Below, piece after piece: positions 1 to 8,761 of a stretch of DNA of 64,000 bases (positions are counted from its first letter, which is position 1; every line of letters begins with the position of its first letter). The position numbers were made by a program, and so were the translations under genes. The DNA is from Amphibacillus sp052055485. Its GTDB lineage: Bacteria; Bacillota; Bacilli; Bacillales; Amphibacillaceae. Below the pieces are notes generated by a model, which had not been told where the DNA came from, searched no databases, and saw nothing but the letters and a program-made list of their open reading frames with translations. The stretch is taken from the NCBI RefSeq assembly GCF_052055485.1, contig NZ_CP197171.1, positions 2,728,001-2,792,000 on the forward strand, read 5' to 3'.

Positions 1-491
1 GTGCTATGAGTGGTGATGGTCAAGTGACAATGGGGAATGCAGTTGTCATGAAGCATAAAGCAAGGAAAGTCCGCCAACTTTTCAAAGGGAAAGTATTAGC
101 TGGTTTTGCTGGATCAGTGGCGGATGCCTTTACCTTATTTGAAAAATTTGAAGCAAAGTTAGAAGCATTTAATGGGAATTTAGAACGTTCTGCTGTTGAA
201 TTGGCTAAAGAATGGCGGAGTGACAAAATGCTTCGAAAATTAGAAGCGATGCTAATTGTAATGAATAAAGAAACGCTACTTCTTGTTTCAGGTACCGGTG
301 AGGTAATTGAACCGGATGATGGAGTTTTGGCAATTGGGTCTGGCGGGAATTATGCGTTGGCAGCTGGGCGAGCTCTAAAGCGGTATAGTCCTGAAAAAAC
401 AGCAAGTGAAATCGCTCAGTCAGCTTTAGAAATTGCTAGTGAAATTTGTGTTTACACAAATGATCAAATTATTTTAGAAAAACTTGACTAA
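1..491 (+). CDS. hslV: HslV (ClpQ) protease subunit, 5'-truncated by window edge
   Basis: HslV is the peptidase of the two-component ATP-dependent HslUV (ClpQY/CodW-X) cytoplasmic protease. The reading frame is open from base 3, so the N-terminus, including the catalytic residue, lies outside the window. The visible part starts at AMSGDGQVTMGN and carries the family landmarks KVLAGFAGSVADAFTLFEKF, AVELAKEWRSDK, AIGSGGNYALAAGRAL and EICVYTNDQIILE. It is near-colinear with B. subtilis ClpQ and runs to the normal C-terminus. hslU follows after about 130 bp that contain a repeat element. The assignment is secure. Confidence 0.96.
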   Translation, partial: AMSGDGQVTMGNAVVMKHKARKVRQLFKGKVLAGFAGSVADAFTLFEKFEAKLEAFNGNLERSAVELAKEWRSDKMLRKLEAMLIVMNKETLLLVSGTGEVIEPDDGVLAIGSGGNYALAAGRALKRYSPEKTASEIAQSALEIASEICVYTNDQIILEKLD

Positions 492-492
492 C

Positions 493-595
493 AGTGTGTG
501 TTCAAAAAGGAGGATGAAAAGTATCGTGTTGGTAGTTAGTCGGAAATTTTCTATTTTCGGCATGTCAATTTCATCAGACTTTTTGAACATCCTCT
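493..595. repeat. TTCAAAAAG-family inverted-repeat element, copy 1 (A...B orientation)
   Basis: The hslV-hslU gap is filled by a ~100-bp segment. Its left end (GTGTGTTCAAAAAGG) and right end (CTTTTTGAACATCCTC) are imperfect inverted repeats. Related segments occur near 5.1-5.34, 13.35-13.57, 21.17-21.27 and 33.06-33.13 kb. It is probably a small non-autonomous mobile element. In RNA the ends would pair as a long hairpin inside the hslVU transcript. No target duplication is obvious. Confidence 0.7.
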
Positions 596-619
596 AACAG
601 CAAGCTAGGAGGTGGTGGG

Positions 620-2017
620 TTGAAAGTAGATCTTTCACCCAAAGAAATTGTTAAAGAACTAGATCAATATATCGTTGGTCAAAATCAGGCCAAGAAATCT
701 GTCGCTATAGCGCTGCGGAATCGGATTCGCCGAATGAAAATTGATGACAAGTTTCGAGAAGAAGTTGTCCCAAAAAACATACTAATGATTGGACCGACTG
801 GTGTTGGTAAAACAGAAATTGCTAGACGATTAGCAAAATTGGTCGGGGCTCCTTTTGTCAAAGTAGAAGCAACAAAGTTCACAGAAGTTGGTTATGTTGG
901 TCGTGATGTAGAGTCAATGATTCGAGATTTAGTTGAGATGGCCATTCGCATGGTTAAACAAGAAAAAATGCTTGAAGTTCAGTCAAAAGCTGAAGACTTA
1001 GCGAATCAAGAATTAGTAAAATTACTCGTCCCACTAACAAAGAAACAACAAAATCATATAAAAAATCCATTTGAGGTTTTCTTCCAACAAAATGAAGATG
1101 AAGATGACTTAGATGATCAGCCACAAATAAATGAAGAAAAGTTAAAAAAACGAACACAAGTTGAACACAAACTAGCACTTGGTGAATTAGAAGATACCAT
1201 GGTTACCGTAGAAGTCGAAGAAAATCAACATTCGATGTTCGATATGATGCAGGGAACTGGAATGGAGCAAATGGGCATTAATATGCAAGATATGTTTAGT
1301 CAATTGGTGCCTAAAAAAATGAAAAAACGGAAACTCCCAGTGAGTGAAGCCCGAAAATTATTAATTCAGCAAGAAGCACAGAAATTAATTGATATGGAAG
1401 AGGTTGCTCAAATTTCACTTGATAGGGTTGAGCAATCAGGAATGGTCTTTATTGATGAAATTGATAAGGTTGCAGGAAAAAGCGAAGGAAAAGTTGATGT
1501 CTCGCGAGAAGGAGTCCAACGTGATATCTTACCCATTATTGAAGGTTCAACGATAGTTACTAAATACGGCTCGGTAAAAACCGATCATATTTTGTTTATC
1601 GCTGCTGGTGCTTTTCATATGGCAAAACCATCTGATTTAATCCCTGAGCTTCAAGGGCGTTTTCCGATTAGAGTTGAATTAGAGAAGCTTTCAGTTGATG
1701 ATTTCAAACGTATTCTATCTGAGCCATCAAATGCTTTGCTTAAACAATATCAAGCCTTACTAAAAACGGAAGATATTGACATTGTATTTACTGAAGACGC
1801 AATTACTCGAATTGCTGAGATTGCTTATGAAGTGAATCAGGAAACAGATAATATTGGGGCCAGACGTTTGCATACCATTCTAGAGAAATTGCTAGAGGAT
1901 TTACTATTTGAAGCCAATGATATCACCATGACTTCAATTAATATAACACCACAATATGTAGATGAAAAACTCAAGGCAATTGTGAAAAATAGAGATTTAA
2001 GTCAGTATATCTTGTAG
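620..2017 (+). CDS. hslU: HslU (ClpY) ATPase of the HslUV protease
   Basis: This AAA+ unfoldase feeds substrates to HslV. Walker A (GPTGVGKT) is at residues 58-65 and Walker B (FIDEID) at about 277-282. The HslU-specific I-domain lies between them. Sensor and C-terminal motifs (TDNIGARRLHTILE) and the conserved C-terminal tail DLSQYIL, which docks into HslV, are present. At 465 residues it has the usual family length. The start is TTG, supported by AGGAGGTGG just upstream. It precedes codY, as in B. subtilis. Confidence 0.97.
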   Translation: MKVDLSPKEIVKELDQYIVGQNQAKKSVAIALRNRIRRMKIDDKFREEVVPKNILMIGPTGVGKTEIARRLAKLVGAPFVKVEATKFTEVGYVGRDVESMIRDLVEMAIRMVKQEKMLEVQSKAEDLANQELVKLLVPLTKKQQNHIKNPFEVFFQQNEDEDDLDDQPQINEEKLKKRTQVEHKLALGELEDTMVTVEVEENQHSMFDMMQGTGMEQMGINMQDMFSQLVPKKMKKRKLPVSEARKLLIQQEAQKLIDMEEVAQISLDRVEQSGMVFIDEIDKVAGKSEGKVDVSREGVQRDILPIIEGSTIVTKYGSVKTDHILFIAAGAFHMAKPSDLIPELQGRFPIRVELEKLSVDDFKRILSEPSNALLKQYQALLKTEDIDIVFTEDAITRIAEIAYEVNQETDNIGARRLHTILEKLLEDLLFEANDITMTSINITPQYVDEKLKAIVKNRDLSQYIL

Positions 2018-2047
2018 AAATAGTAATAAAGGAAATGGAGGAGTAAC

Positions 2048-2833
2048 ATGGAACTATTAGAGCGAGTAAGAAAAATCAATTCAATTTTACAAGGGGCAAC
2101 AGCTAAAACAATTAACTTTAACCAGATGGCAATTACGTTACAAGAAATCATTGGGGCAAATATCTTTGTGGTGAGTAGAAAAGGGAAACTAATAGGTTTC
2201 TCAATCAATCAAAAGATTGAAAATCCGCGAATGAAAGCCATGCTTGAAGAAAGACAATTCCCAGAAGTATATACAGAAAGTTTATTTAATATCCATAGCA
2301 CAACGGCGAACATTGATATTGAGAGTCCTTATACGGCATTCCCAGTTGAAAATAAGGATTTGTTTAAAGACGGACTAACGACTATAGTGCCTATTATCGG
2401 CAGTGGCGAACGTTTAGGAACCTTAATCTTAAGTCGATTAGACACAATCTTTAACGATGATGATTTATTATTAGCTGAGTATGGAGCTACAGTTGTTGGG
2501 ATGGAAATCCTTCATCAAAAAACGGAAGAAATTGAAAAAGAAGCTCGCTCCAAAGCTGTTGTTCAAATGGCTATCAGCTCATTATCTTATAGTGAATTAG
2601 AAGCGATTGAGCATATATTTGCTGAACTAGAAGGAAAAGAAGGTTTATTAGTTGCAAGTAAAATTGCTGATAGAGTTGGTATTACACGGTCAGTTATTGT
2701 TAATGCTTTACGCAAACTAGAGAGTGCAGGTGTTATTGAATCACGTTCATTAGGCATGAAAGGTACTTATATTAAAGTATTAAACAATAAATTTCTTTAC
2801 GAGCTTCAGAAATTAAAAGCAGAAGAAAATTAA
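2048..2833 (+). CDS. codY: GTP- and branched-chain-amino-acid-sensing global repressor CodY
   Basis: CodY represses stationary-phase, nutrient-acquisition and competence genes when GTP and isoleucine/leucine/valine are plentiful. The 261-residue protein has the N-terminal GAF-like ligand domain and a C-terminal winged helix (about residues 205-246, with GITRSVIVNALRKLESAGVI). A GGAGGAGTAAC ribosome site precedes ATG. It is the last gene of the hslVU-codY operon and is followed by a strong terminator. In B. subtilis CodY also represses the fla/che operon; whether it does so here was not tested. Confidence 0.98.
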   Translation: MELLERVRKINSILQGATAKTINFNQMAITLQEIIGANIFVVSRKGKLIGFSINQKIENPRMKAMLEERQFPEVYTESLFNIHSTTANIDIESPYTAFPVENKDLFKDGLTTIVPIIGSGERLGTLILSRLDTIFNDDDLLLAEYGATVVGMEILHQKTEEIEKEARSKAVVQMAISSLSYSELEAIEHIFAELEGKEGLLVASKIADRVGITRSVIVNALRKLESAGVIESRSLGMKGTYIKVLNNKFLYELQKLKAEEN

Positions 2834-2835
2834 GA

Positions 2836-2886
2836 AAGGGACTGTTGCAAATGTATGATCTACATCTTGTGACAGTCTCTTTTTGT
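2836..2886 (+). terminator. Rho-independent terminator of hslVU-codY
   Basis: AAGGGACTGTTGCAA (2836-2850) pairs with TTGTGACAGTCTCTT (2867-2881) with few mismatches and is followed by a T-run. It begins three bases after the codY stop. Confidence 0.88.
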
Positions 2887-2969
2887 GTAATTTAACCTAT
2901 AGTACTATGCCAATATCGAATCTCCTTCATCATTTTAACTCCCCTCTAGAAAAGCTGCGAGAACACGCC

Positions 2970-3125
2970 TATCTGATATTTCAATCGACAATTCAAGCCA
3001 AAATATCAAATAAAGCGCTTCTATCATACATTTCAAATGAAGCCTCAAGCCAAACTGTTGGATAGAGTGCTTTTATCAGTTATTTCAAACGAAATCCTAA
3101 GTCAAGCTGCCGGATAGAGTCGATC
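2970..3125. repeat. Three degenerate 52-bp direct repeats downstream of codY
   Basis: Units begin near 2970, 3022 and 3074, each opening TATC(T/A). They share the order ATTTCAA...TCAAGCCAA...GGATAGAG. The last unit runs into a perfect 9-bp hairpin, CCGGATAGA/TCTATCCGG, at about 3110-3132. A 60-codon open frame across them (2883-3065) has no ribosome site and is a by-product of the repeats. The rest of 2887-3788 is AT-rich with no gene that I can support. Confidence 0.6.
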
Positions 3126-3208
3126 TATCCGGTGTTTTGATTGGAATGGTGAGCCAAAAAGTTGAATAGAATTTGCAATCGCATGTCTAATACCGTCAAA
3201 TAAAAAAG

Positions 3209-3251
3209 CTATTGAACAACATATGCATCATTGTGCAATAACCTCTTTTTT
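3209..3251 (+). terminator. Terminator-like hairpin in the codY-flgB gap
   Basis: CTATTG...ACAA pairs with TTGT.CAATA, followed by CTTTTTT. It could insulate the flagellar operon from upstream read-through. The arms are imperfect. Confidence 0.4.
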
Positions 3252-3788
3252 ATAAGTAAGCAGCATAATGGCTAAAGCAATTATTCAAAACATAAACAAA
3301 CACGCTATAGATGAGAATAGTCGCTGATGGGGGATTTGAATCACATTTTTTCTTCATCTTGTTAAATAAAATCACTATTTGAGTCACTATAATAAGTCTA
3401 TTGTGTAAATATATACTTTAAATTTTTGTTCTAGTTAATCTACGAGTGAGTTTTAATGACTCATTAAGTTTGAACTATTTACTTCAAAGATAGATCAATC
3501 TATATAAGAGGTATAACGTTAGTAGGGAGTCATAAGACCTAAAATAAATTTGATAAATCCATATTAAGTAAATTGACCATTACTTTTAGCTTAAATAGCT
3601 GTAAACTCTTGATTAATAAGGATAATAAAGCTAGAATTTTATTGGCTTTTTGAACCATTTGTGTGATAATAACAACATGAGTAAATTTTACAAAAAATCT
3701 ATTTATTCGACTAAATATAAAATTAGGGCAATAGTAGCACAAATTCGCACTTTTATTAATAACTTTAGTCAGAATTTCTCATAATCTA

Positions 3789-3817
3789 ATGACAGTTTCT
3801 TTTATTTCCAATACAAT
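3789..3817 (+). promoter_or_regulatory. Predicted sigma-A-type promoter of the fla/che operon
   Basis: ATGACA (3789-3794), a 17-bp spacer, then TACAAT (3812-3817). This lies about 97 bp upstream of flgB, the first flagellar gene. It is the best -35/-10 pair in the gap. No convincing sigma-D-type promoter was found. Confidence 0.55.
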
Positions 3818-3914
3818 TGATGTAGATTATGTATAGAAAAGGTTTAAAATTATTTCAACAAAAGTTAGACCATCTCGGCGAAAATAGTCAAATACAGGTA
3901 AAGGAGGGAGAAAC

Positions 3915-4307
3915 ATGTCGATATTTGGACGTTCGATCGACAATATGCATCATGGTTTAAATTATGCTTTTGTAAAAAATGAAACAATCTCAAATAATCT
4001 AGCAAATATGGATACAGCTAACTATAAAGCAAAAACAGCTAAATTTAAGAGTTTATTAGAACAAGAGGCAACTAATCAATTCCAAGCAAAGCGGACAGAT
4101 CCACGTCATATAGACTTTGGTCAAACAACAAGTGATTTTCAAATTCATACTAACTCTAACACCCAATATAACCATAATGGAAACAATGTTGATGTGGATA
4201 AGGAAATGGTTGAACTAGGCAACAATCAGATCTATCATCAAGCATTAGTCGATCGATTAAATGGTAGTTTCGGTACATTACAGAATGTTATACGAGGAGG
4301 GCGTTAG
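3915..4307 (+). CDS. flgB: Flagellar basal-body rod protein FlgB
   Basis: FlgB is a proximal rod subunit exported by the flagellar type III apparatus. The protein has 130 residues. The N-terminal rod motif (ETISNNLANMDTANYKAK) and the C-terminal heptad-like segment (VDVDKEMVELGNNQIYHQALVDRL) are both present. A strong AAAGGAGGGAGAAAC site precedes ATG. It is the first gene of the fla/che operon and is followed two bases later by flgC. Confidence 0.96.
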   Translation: MSIFGRSIDNMHHGLNYAFVKNETISNNLANMDTANYKAKTAKFKSLLEQEATNQFQAKRTDPRHIDFGQTTSDFQIHTNSNTQYNHNGNNVDVDKEMVELGNNQIYHQALVDRLNGSFGTLQNVIRGGR

Positions 4308-4309
4308 AC

Positions 4310-4765
4310 ATGAGTGTTTTTAATAGTATTAATTCGAGTGGTTCAGCATTAACTGCTCAAAGGTTGAGGATGGATGTTATTTCTTCAAATATTGCCAATG
4401 CTGAGACGACTCGAGCAAGAATTAATGAAGATGGTGAGTTTGAACCATACCGCCGAAAAACTGTACGCTTTCAGGAAAAGGGACAATCGTTTGCTAGTCA
4501 ATTAAGTCGGGTTAAAAATAAGCAGGCAGAAATGACTAATGGAGTACATGCAACCGCTATTACAGAAGATGATGAGCCTTTCACTTTAGTTTATAACCCC
4601 TCACATCCTGATGCTGGCGAAGACGGTTATGTCCAAGTACCTAATGTTGATCCATTGCAGGAAATGGTAGATTTAATGAGTGCAACAAGATCATATGAGG
4701 CTAATGTGACGGCACTAAATGCCTCGCAAGGGATGCTGACGAAGACGCTTGAGATAGGAAGATAA
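4310..4765 (+). CDS. flgC: Flagellar basal-body rod protein FlgC
   Basis: A proximal rod subunit of 151 residues. Typical motifs are an N-terminal SSGSALTAQRLRMDVISSNIANAETTR, a central YVQVPNVDPLQEMVDLMSATRSYEANV, and a C-terminal coiled segment. It sits in the invariant flgB-flgC-fliE order. Confidence 0.97.
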   Translation: MSVFNSINSSGSALTAQRLRMDVISSNIANAETTRARINEDGEFEPYRRKTVRFQEKGQSFASQLSRVKNKQAEMTNGVHATAITEDDEPFTLVYNPSHPDAGEDGYVQVPNVDPLQEMVDLMSATRSYEANVTALNASQGMLTKTLEIGR

Positions 4766-4784
4766 CAGGGAGAGGGTGAAAGTA

Positions 4785-5090
4785 ATGGGTATTGATCTTC
4801 AGGCTTTACAATCGATTCAGCCCACATCTTACATAAATGCAGTAAATAAAACTGAGGAAAACTCTGTAAACAATCAATTTTCAGATCAGCTTAAACAAGC
4901 ACTTGAACAGTTAAATAATGCTCAGCTAGAAACGGAAATGAAAACCGACATGCTAGTTAATGGTCAAATCGATCAACTGCATGATGTGATGATAGCTGCA
5001 CAGAAATCATCATTATCTATGAGCTTAGCCGTGGAAGTGCAAAGTAAAGTTATTGATGCTTACAATGAAATAATGAGAATGCAAGTATAA
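4785..5090 (+). CDS. fliE: Flagellar hook-basal body complex protein FliE
   Basis: FliE links the MS ring to the rod. The C-terminal half carries the family signature (MIAAQKSSLSMSLAVEVQSKVIDAYNEIMRMQV). The ATG at 4785 is preferred over an in-frame GTG at 4776 because GGGAGAGGGTG lies at good spacing for the ATG. The protein then has 101 residues. A ~250-bp repeat element separates it from fliF, which is unusual because these genes are normally close together. Confidence 0.93.
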   Translation: MGIDLQALQSIQPTSYINAVNKTEENSVNNQFSDQLKQALEQLNNAQLETEMKTDMLVNGQIDQLHDVMIAAQKSSLSMSLAVEVQSKVIDAYNEIMRMQV

Positions 5091-5097
5091 ATAAGAA

Positions 5098-5340
5098 AGA
5101 TTGTTCAAAAAGTTCAATAAAAATGATATGTCGAGAACGAAGGACCTATGACCAACTATTGAAACATTCTGGGACTGGATTCAGAATAAAACAGATACTT
5201 ATTCTTGCACTATCTGAAAGCGCAAGATTTTATCAATGAACGTAGAAGTAAATTTTAGGTTTTACTTCTATAATTTTATGGGGACACGTTGACTCGAATT
5301 TCTTAATGTATTTTACTGATCTTTTTAAACACGCACTAAA
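5098..5340. repeat. TTCAAAAAG-family element, copy 2, inside the fla operon (B...A orientation)
   Basis: It starts TTGTTCAAAAAGTTCAATAA and ends CTTTTTAAACACGCACTAAA, the reverse of copy 1. Inside, GGGACTGGATTCAGAATAA followed by ACTTATTCTTGCA (about 5171-5213) matches a second repeat family seen near 34.28 kb and, inverted, near 47.51 kb. It fills the fliE-fliF gap and contains no gene. Confidence 0.65.
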
Positions 5341-5379
5341 GGTACTTCAATTGAAAGTTGTTTGGTATGGAGGCACATA

Positions 5380-6975
5380 ATGAAAGAGAAATTTAATCAG
5401 TACAAAGACAAAATAGTTGAATTTTGGCATATAAGAACTAAAAAAGAAAAAGGACTTATATTGTCTTCCCTTTTGATTTTTCTAGTTATAGTTGTTGGTG
5501 GCAGCATTTTAGCTACACGGACAACGATGGTTCCTTTATACAGTAATCTGTCTATGCAGGAAGCGGGTCAAATCAAAGAGGAATTAGATATAAGAGGCGT
5601 GCAAAATGAAGTTAGCGATTCTGGAACAACCATCCATGTGCCAGAAGGAATGGCAGATAGTTTGTTAGTTGAATTAGCAGCCCAAGGTATCCCGCAAAGT
5701 GGAGGGATTGATTATTCTTTTTTTAGTCAGAATAGTTCTTGGGGTGTAACGGATAACGAATTTGACATCATGAAATTAGATGCGATGCGAACTGAACTAG
5801 CTAATCTAATTTCAAGTATATCTGGAATTGAACAGGCAAACGTTATGATTAGCATGCCACAGCAACAGGTTTTCGTTAGCGATGAGGAAGAAGAAGCGAC
5901 AGCATCAATTGTGTTAGATGTCGCTCCGGGTCATCGTTTTGAATCTGAACAAATTAACGCTCTTTATCATCTGGTGTCAAAGTCAGTTCCCAACCTTCCT
6001 GTTGAGAATATCGGTATTTTAGATCAGAACTTCAATTATTATGATATGGAAAATGGGAGTGACTTTTCAAGTGGTGATGTCTATGCCTCACAACAGGCAA
6101 TTAAACAAGACATAGAGCGAGACATTCAGCGTCGCGTACAACAAATGCTTGGAACGATGATTGGGTCAGATAAGGTTGTGACTTCGGTAACAGCGGATAT
6201 TGATTTTACTCAAGAGAACCGTGTGGAAGAACTTGTTGATCCAGTTAATGAAGAAATAGATGGTTTACCTGTCAGTATCGAGAGTATTCAAGAGAGTTAC
6301 TCTGGAGAAGGGGCTTTTGATGGACAAGTCGGTGCCGGAGAAGAAGATATTCCTAATTATCCTGCTGGAGATACCGGACAAGGTGATTATGAATTAATTC
6401 AAGATTCGATCAATTATGAATTCAATCGAATTCAGCGCGAAATTAGTGAGAGTCCATATAAAGTAAGAGATTTAGGCATTCAAGTTGCAGTAGATAGTCG
6501 TAAAGATACGGTAGGAGAAGGCGGTGAGGTCGAATTGTTAACCGCTGCTGAACAGGCAAATGTTGAGGTAGGTATTGCTTCTATTTTAGATTCGATTATT
6601 GAAACAACAGTTGATGGATCATACGAAGAGGTTGATGTAACGCCAAATACATCAATTGTATTCCAAGAATTCAGCGGAATGGATCAACCTGAACAACCGA
6701 TTACAGGTGGGATTCCATTATTCGCAATGATTATTGGTGGGATTTTATTATTATTGATCCTTGTTCTTATTATATTGTTAATTCGAAAACGTCGTGGTGT
6801 TGAAGATGAATTTGCTTATACAGAAGAAATTGAAGAAGTAGATACCGAGATTCCTGAGATAGAAGAACCGGATGATACAGACACGACGATAAAAAGAAAA
6901 CAGCTTGAGAAAATGGCTAAAGATAAGTCTGATGAGTTTGCTAAATTATTACGCACATGGATTTCAGAGGATTAG
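5380..6975 (+). CDS. fliF: Flagellar MS-ring protein FliF
   Basis: FliF forms the membrane MS ring that houses the export gate. It has an N-terminal membrane segment (about residues 25-45), ring-building motifs (VPLYSNLSMQEAGQI, NISMPQQQVFV-type segment), a C-terminal membrane segment (GGIPLFAMIIGGILLLLILV) and a FliG-binding tail ending FAKLLRTWISED. The ATG at 5380 follows ATGGAGGCACATA. An upstream GTG at 5362 is in frame but lacks a ribosome site. From 5380 the length is 531 residues, normal for Bacillus. Confidence 0.96.
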   Translation: MKEKFNQYKDKIVEFWHIRTKKEKGLILSSLLIFLVIVVGGSILATRTTMVPLYSNLSMQEAGQIKEELDIRGVQNEVSDSGTTIHVPEGMADSLLVELAAQGIPQSGGIDYSFFSQNSSWGVTDNEFDIMKLDAMRTELANLISSISGIEQANVMISMPQQQVFVSDEEEEATASIVLDVAPGHRFESEQINALYHLVSKSVPNLPVENIGILDQNFNYYDMENGSDFSSGDVYASQQAIKQDIERDIQRRVQQMLGTMIGSDKVVTSVTADIDFTQENRVEELVDPVNEEIDGLPVSIESIQESYSGEGAFDGQVGAGEEDIPNYPAGDTGQGDYELIQDSINYEFNRIQREISESPYKVRDLGIQVAVDSRKDTVGEGGEVELLTAAEQANVEVGIASILDSIIETTVDGSYEEVDVTPNTSIVFQEFSGMDQPEQPITGGIPLFAMIIGGILLLLILVLIILLIRKRRGVEDEFAYTEEIEEVDTEIPEIEEPDDTDTTIKRKQLEKMAKDKSDEFAKLLRTWISED

Positions 6976-6987
6976 GGGGAGAGCTGA

Positions 6988-8001
6988 ATGGCTAGACATA
7001 AACACGTACTTACCGGTCGCCAAAAAGCAGCGATTCTGCTTATTTCACTTGGTCCCGATGTATCGGCAAAAATATATAAACATTTAACAGAAGAAGAAAT
7101 TGAGAAGTTAACCTTAGAGATATCTTCAGTTAAAAAAGTTGAAGCAGAACAGAAAGAAGTTGTTATGGAGCAATTTCATCAAATTGCCTTAGCGCAAGAT
7201 TATATCTCTCAAGGTGGGATAGGCTACGCAAAAACAGTGCTAGAAAAAGCAGTTGGCGGTGATGAAGCAGATAAAATCATTTCGCGTTTAACATCTTCAT
7301 TACAAGTTAAGCCATTTGATTTTGCACGGAAGACAGATCCTGCACAAATTTTAAATTTTATTCAAAGCGAGCATCCGCAAACAATTGCTTTAGTACTTTC
7401 ATATCTAGATAATGAACAAGCTGGGCAAATATTATCTGAGCTGCCTCAAGAAATGCAAGCTGATGTAGCGAAAAGAATTGCGATTATGGATTCAACGTCT
7501 CCTGAAATTATCTATGAAGTGGAACAAATATTGGAACAGAAGCTTTCGGCGACAGTTACACAAGATTATACACAAACAGGTGGTATTCAAGCTGTTGTTG
7601 AAGTGCTGAACGGAGTAGATAGAAGTACGGAACGAACCATTCTCGATGCACTTGAAGTTCAGGATCCAGAGTTAGCAGAAGAAATCAAGAAACGTATGTT
7701 TGTATTTGAAGATATAGTTACCTTGGATAACCGTGCAATTCAACGAGTTATTCGTGAAGTTGAGAATGATGATTTACGCCTATCACTCAAAGTTGCTAGT
7801 GAAGAAGTTCAAGAAGTTGTCTTTAGTAATATGTCAACTAGAATGGCTGAAACATTTAGAGAAGAAATGGAGTTTATGGGACCTGTTCGTCTACGTGACG
7901 TTGAAGAAGCACAGCAACGGATTGTGGCGGCTATTCGTAGATTAGAAGAAGTGGGAGAAATCGTTATTGCACGTGGTGGAGGAGATGATATTATTGTCTA
8001 A
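6988..8001 (+). CDS. fliG: Flagellar motor switch protein FliG
   Basis: FliG is the rotor protein that contacts MotA and determines rotation sense. The 337-residue protein has the N-terminal FliF-binding domain (RQKAAILLISLGPDVSAKIYKHL), the middle EHPQTIALVLSYLD motif and the C-terminal charged torque helix (NRAIQRVIREVENDDLRLSLK). It is followed by fliH, which overlaps its last 8 bases from the chosen TTG start. Confidence 0.97.
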   Translation: MARHKHVLTGRQKAAILLISLGPDVSAKIYKHLTEEEIEKLTLEISSVKKVEAEQKEVVMEQFHQIALAQDYISQGGIGYAKTVLEKAVGGDEADKIISRLTSSLQVKPFDFARKTDPAQILNFIQSEHPQTIALVLSYLDNEQAGQILSELPQEMQADVAKRIAIMDSTSPEIIYEVEQILEQKLSATVTQDYTQTGGIQAVVEVLNGVDRSTERTILDALEVQDPELAEEIKKRMFVFEDIVTLDNRAIQRVIREVENDDLRLSLKVASEEVQEVVFSNMSTRMAETFREEMEFMGPVRLRDVEEAQQRIVAAIRRLEEVGEIVIARGGGDDIIV

Positions 8002-8761
8002 TCTTCATCAGGAAACAAAAACAAAGGAAATTAAATTGAGACCAATCACATTTCCAAAGGTAGAAGAAGCTAACGACACTTCGGCATCTGATCAAAAAAC
8101 CGACCAACTTACAGAATTGCTCAATCAAATTAGTGAAGCAGAGGATCGACTCAAACAGATTGATCAGGAAATAAAGACTAAGCGCGATGATATAGAGAAA
8201 GAAATAACAGCAGCAAGAGAAAATTGGCAAGCAGAAAAGGAAACTTTAATTGAATCAACTAAGAAATCAGCATTTGATCTCGGTTATCAAGATGGTCAAC
8301 ATCAAGGGTTTCAAGCTGTACATAAAAAAATTGACCAAGCTGATCAAATCGTTGAAGCGGCAAGAGAGCAAGAGAAGAAAATTGTCGGACAGAGTGAAGC
8401 GACGATTTTAGAATTAGCTGTAAAAATAGCCAATAAAATTGTTTCCTATGAAATAAGTGAAAATAACGCCTTTGTCGAAATGGTCAAACCAGCCATTCAA
8501 GAAGTTCATCATCAACCTTCAATTAAAATTTATACGAGCGTCGATGACTTTAATTTAATAACAGATCATCGTGATCAATTGATGACTTTATTAGATCCTG
8601 AAATTGTCCTTTCCGTACACCCGTTAGATACGTTGAAACAGGGTGATTGTACAATTAAAACACCCTATTCAAAGTTGGATGTGTCAGTTGATCATCAATT
8701 AGCCAAAATAAAGACACGCTTGATCGAGGTTATGGAGGAAATCAAACGTGAACATCAATAG
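7994..8761 (+). CDS. fliH: Flagellar export-ATPase regulator FliH
   Basis: FliH is the peripheral-stalk-like negative regulator of the FliI ATPase. It has a charged coiled coil (about residues 40-90), an FDLGYQDGQHQGFQ-type GxxxG segment and a C-terminal stator-like domain (ILELAVKIANKIVSYEI). The TTG at 7994 is chosen because GGAGGAG lies 9 bases upstream. The in-frame ATG at 7985 is too close to that site. It overlaps both fliG and fliI, suggesting translational coupling. Confidence 0.88.
   Translation: MSNLHQETKTKEIKLRPITFPKVEEANDTSASDQKTDQLTELLNQISEAEDRLKQIDQEIKTKRDDIEKEITAARENWQAEKETLIESTKKSAFDLGYQDGQHQGFQAVHKKIDQADQIVEAAREQEKKIVGQSEATILELAVKIANKIVSYEISENNAFVEMVKPAIQEVHHQPSIKIYTSVDDFNLITDHRDQLMTLLDPEIVLSVHPLDTLKQGDCTIKTPYSKLDVSVDHQLAKIKTRLIEVMEEIKREHQ

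Noticed and set aside
2883..3065. 60-codon + strand open frame after codY
   Set aside because: Starts inside the terminator T-run and runs through the degenerate 52-bp repeats.
3539..3742. 67-codon minus-strand open frame in the codY-flgB gap
   Set aside because: AT-rich chance frame with no ribosome site and no recognisable protein.
3820..3914. Sigma-D-type promoter before flgB
   Set aside because: TAAA and a GCCGATAT-like box could not be placed at the required spacing.
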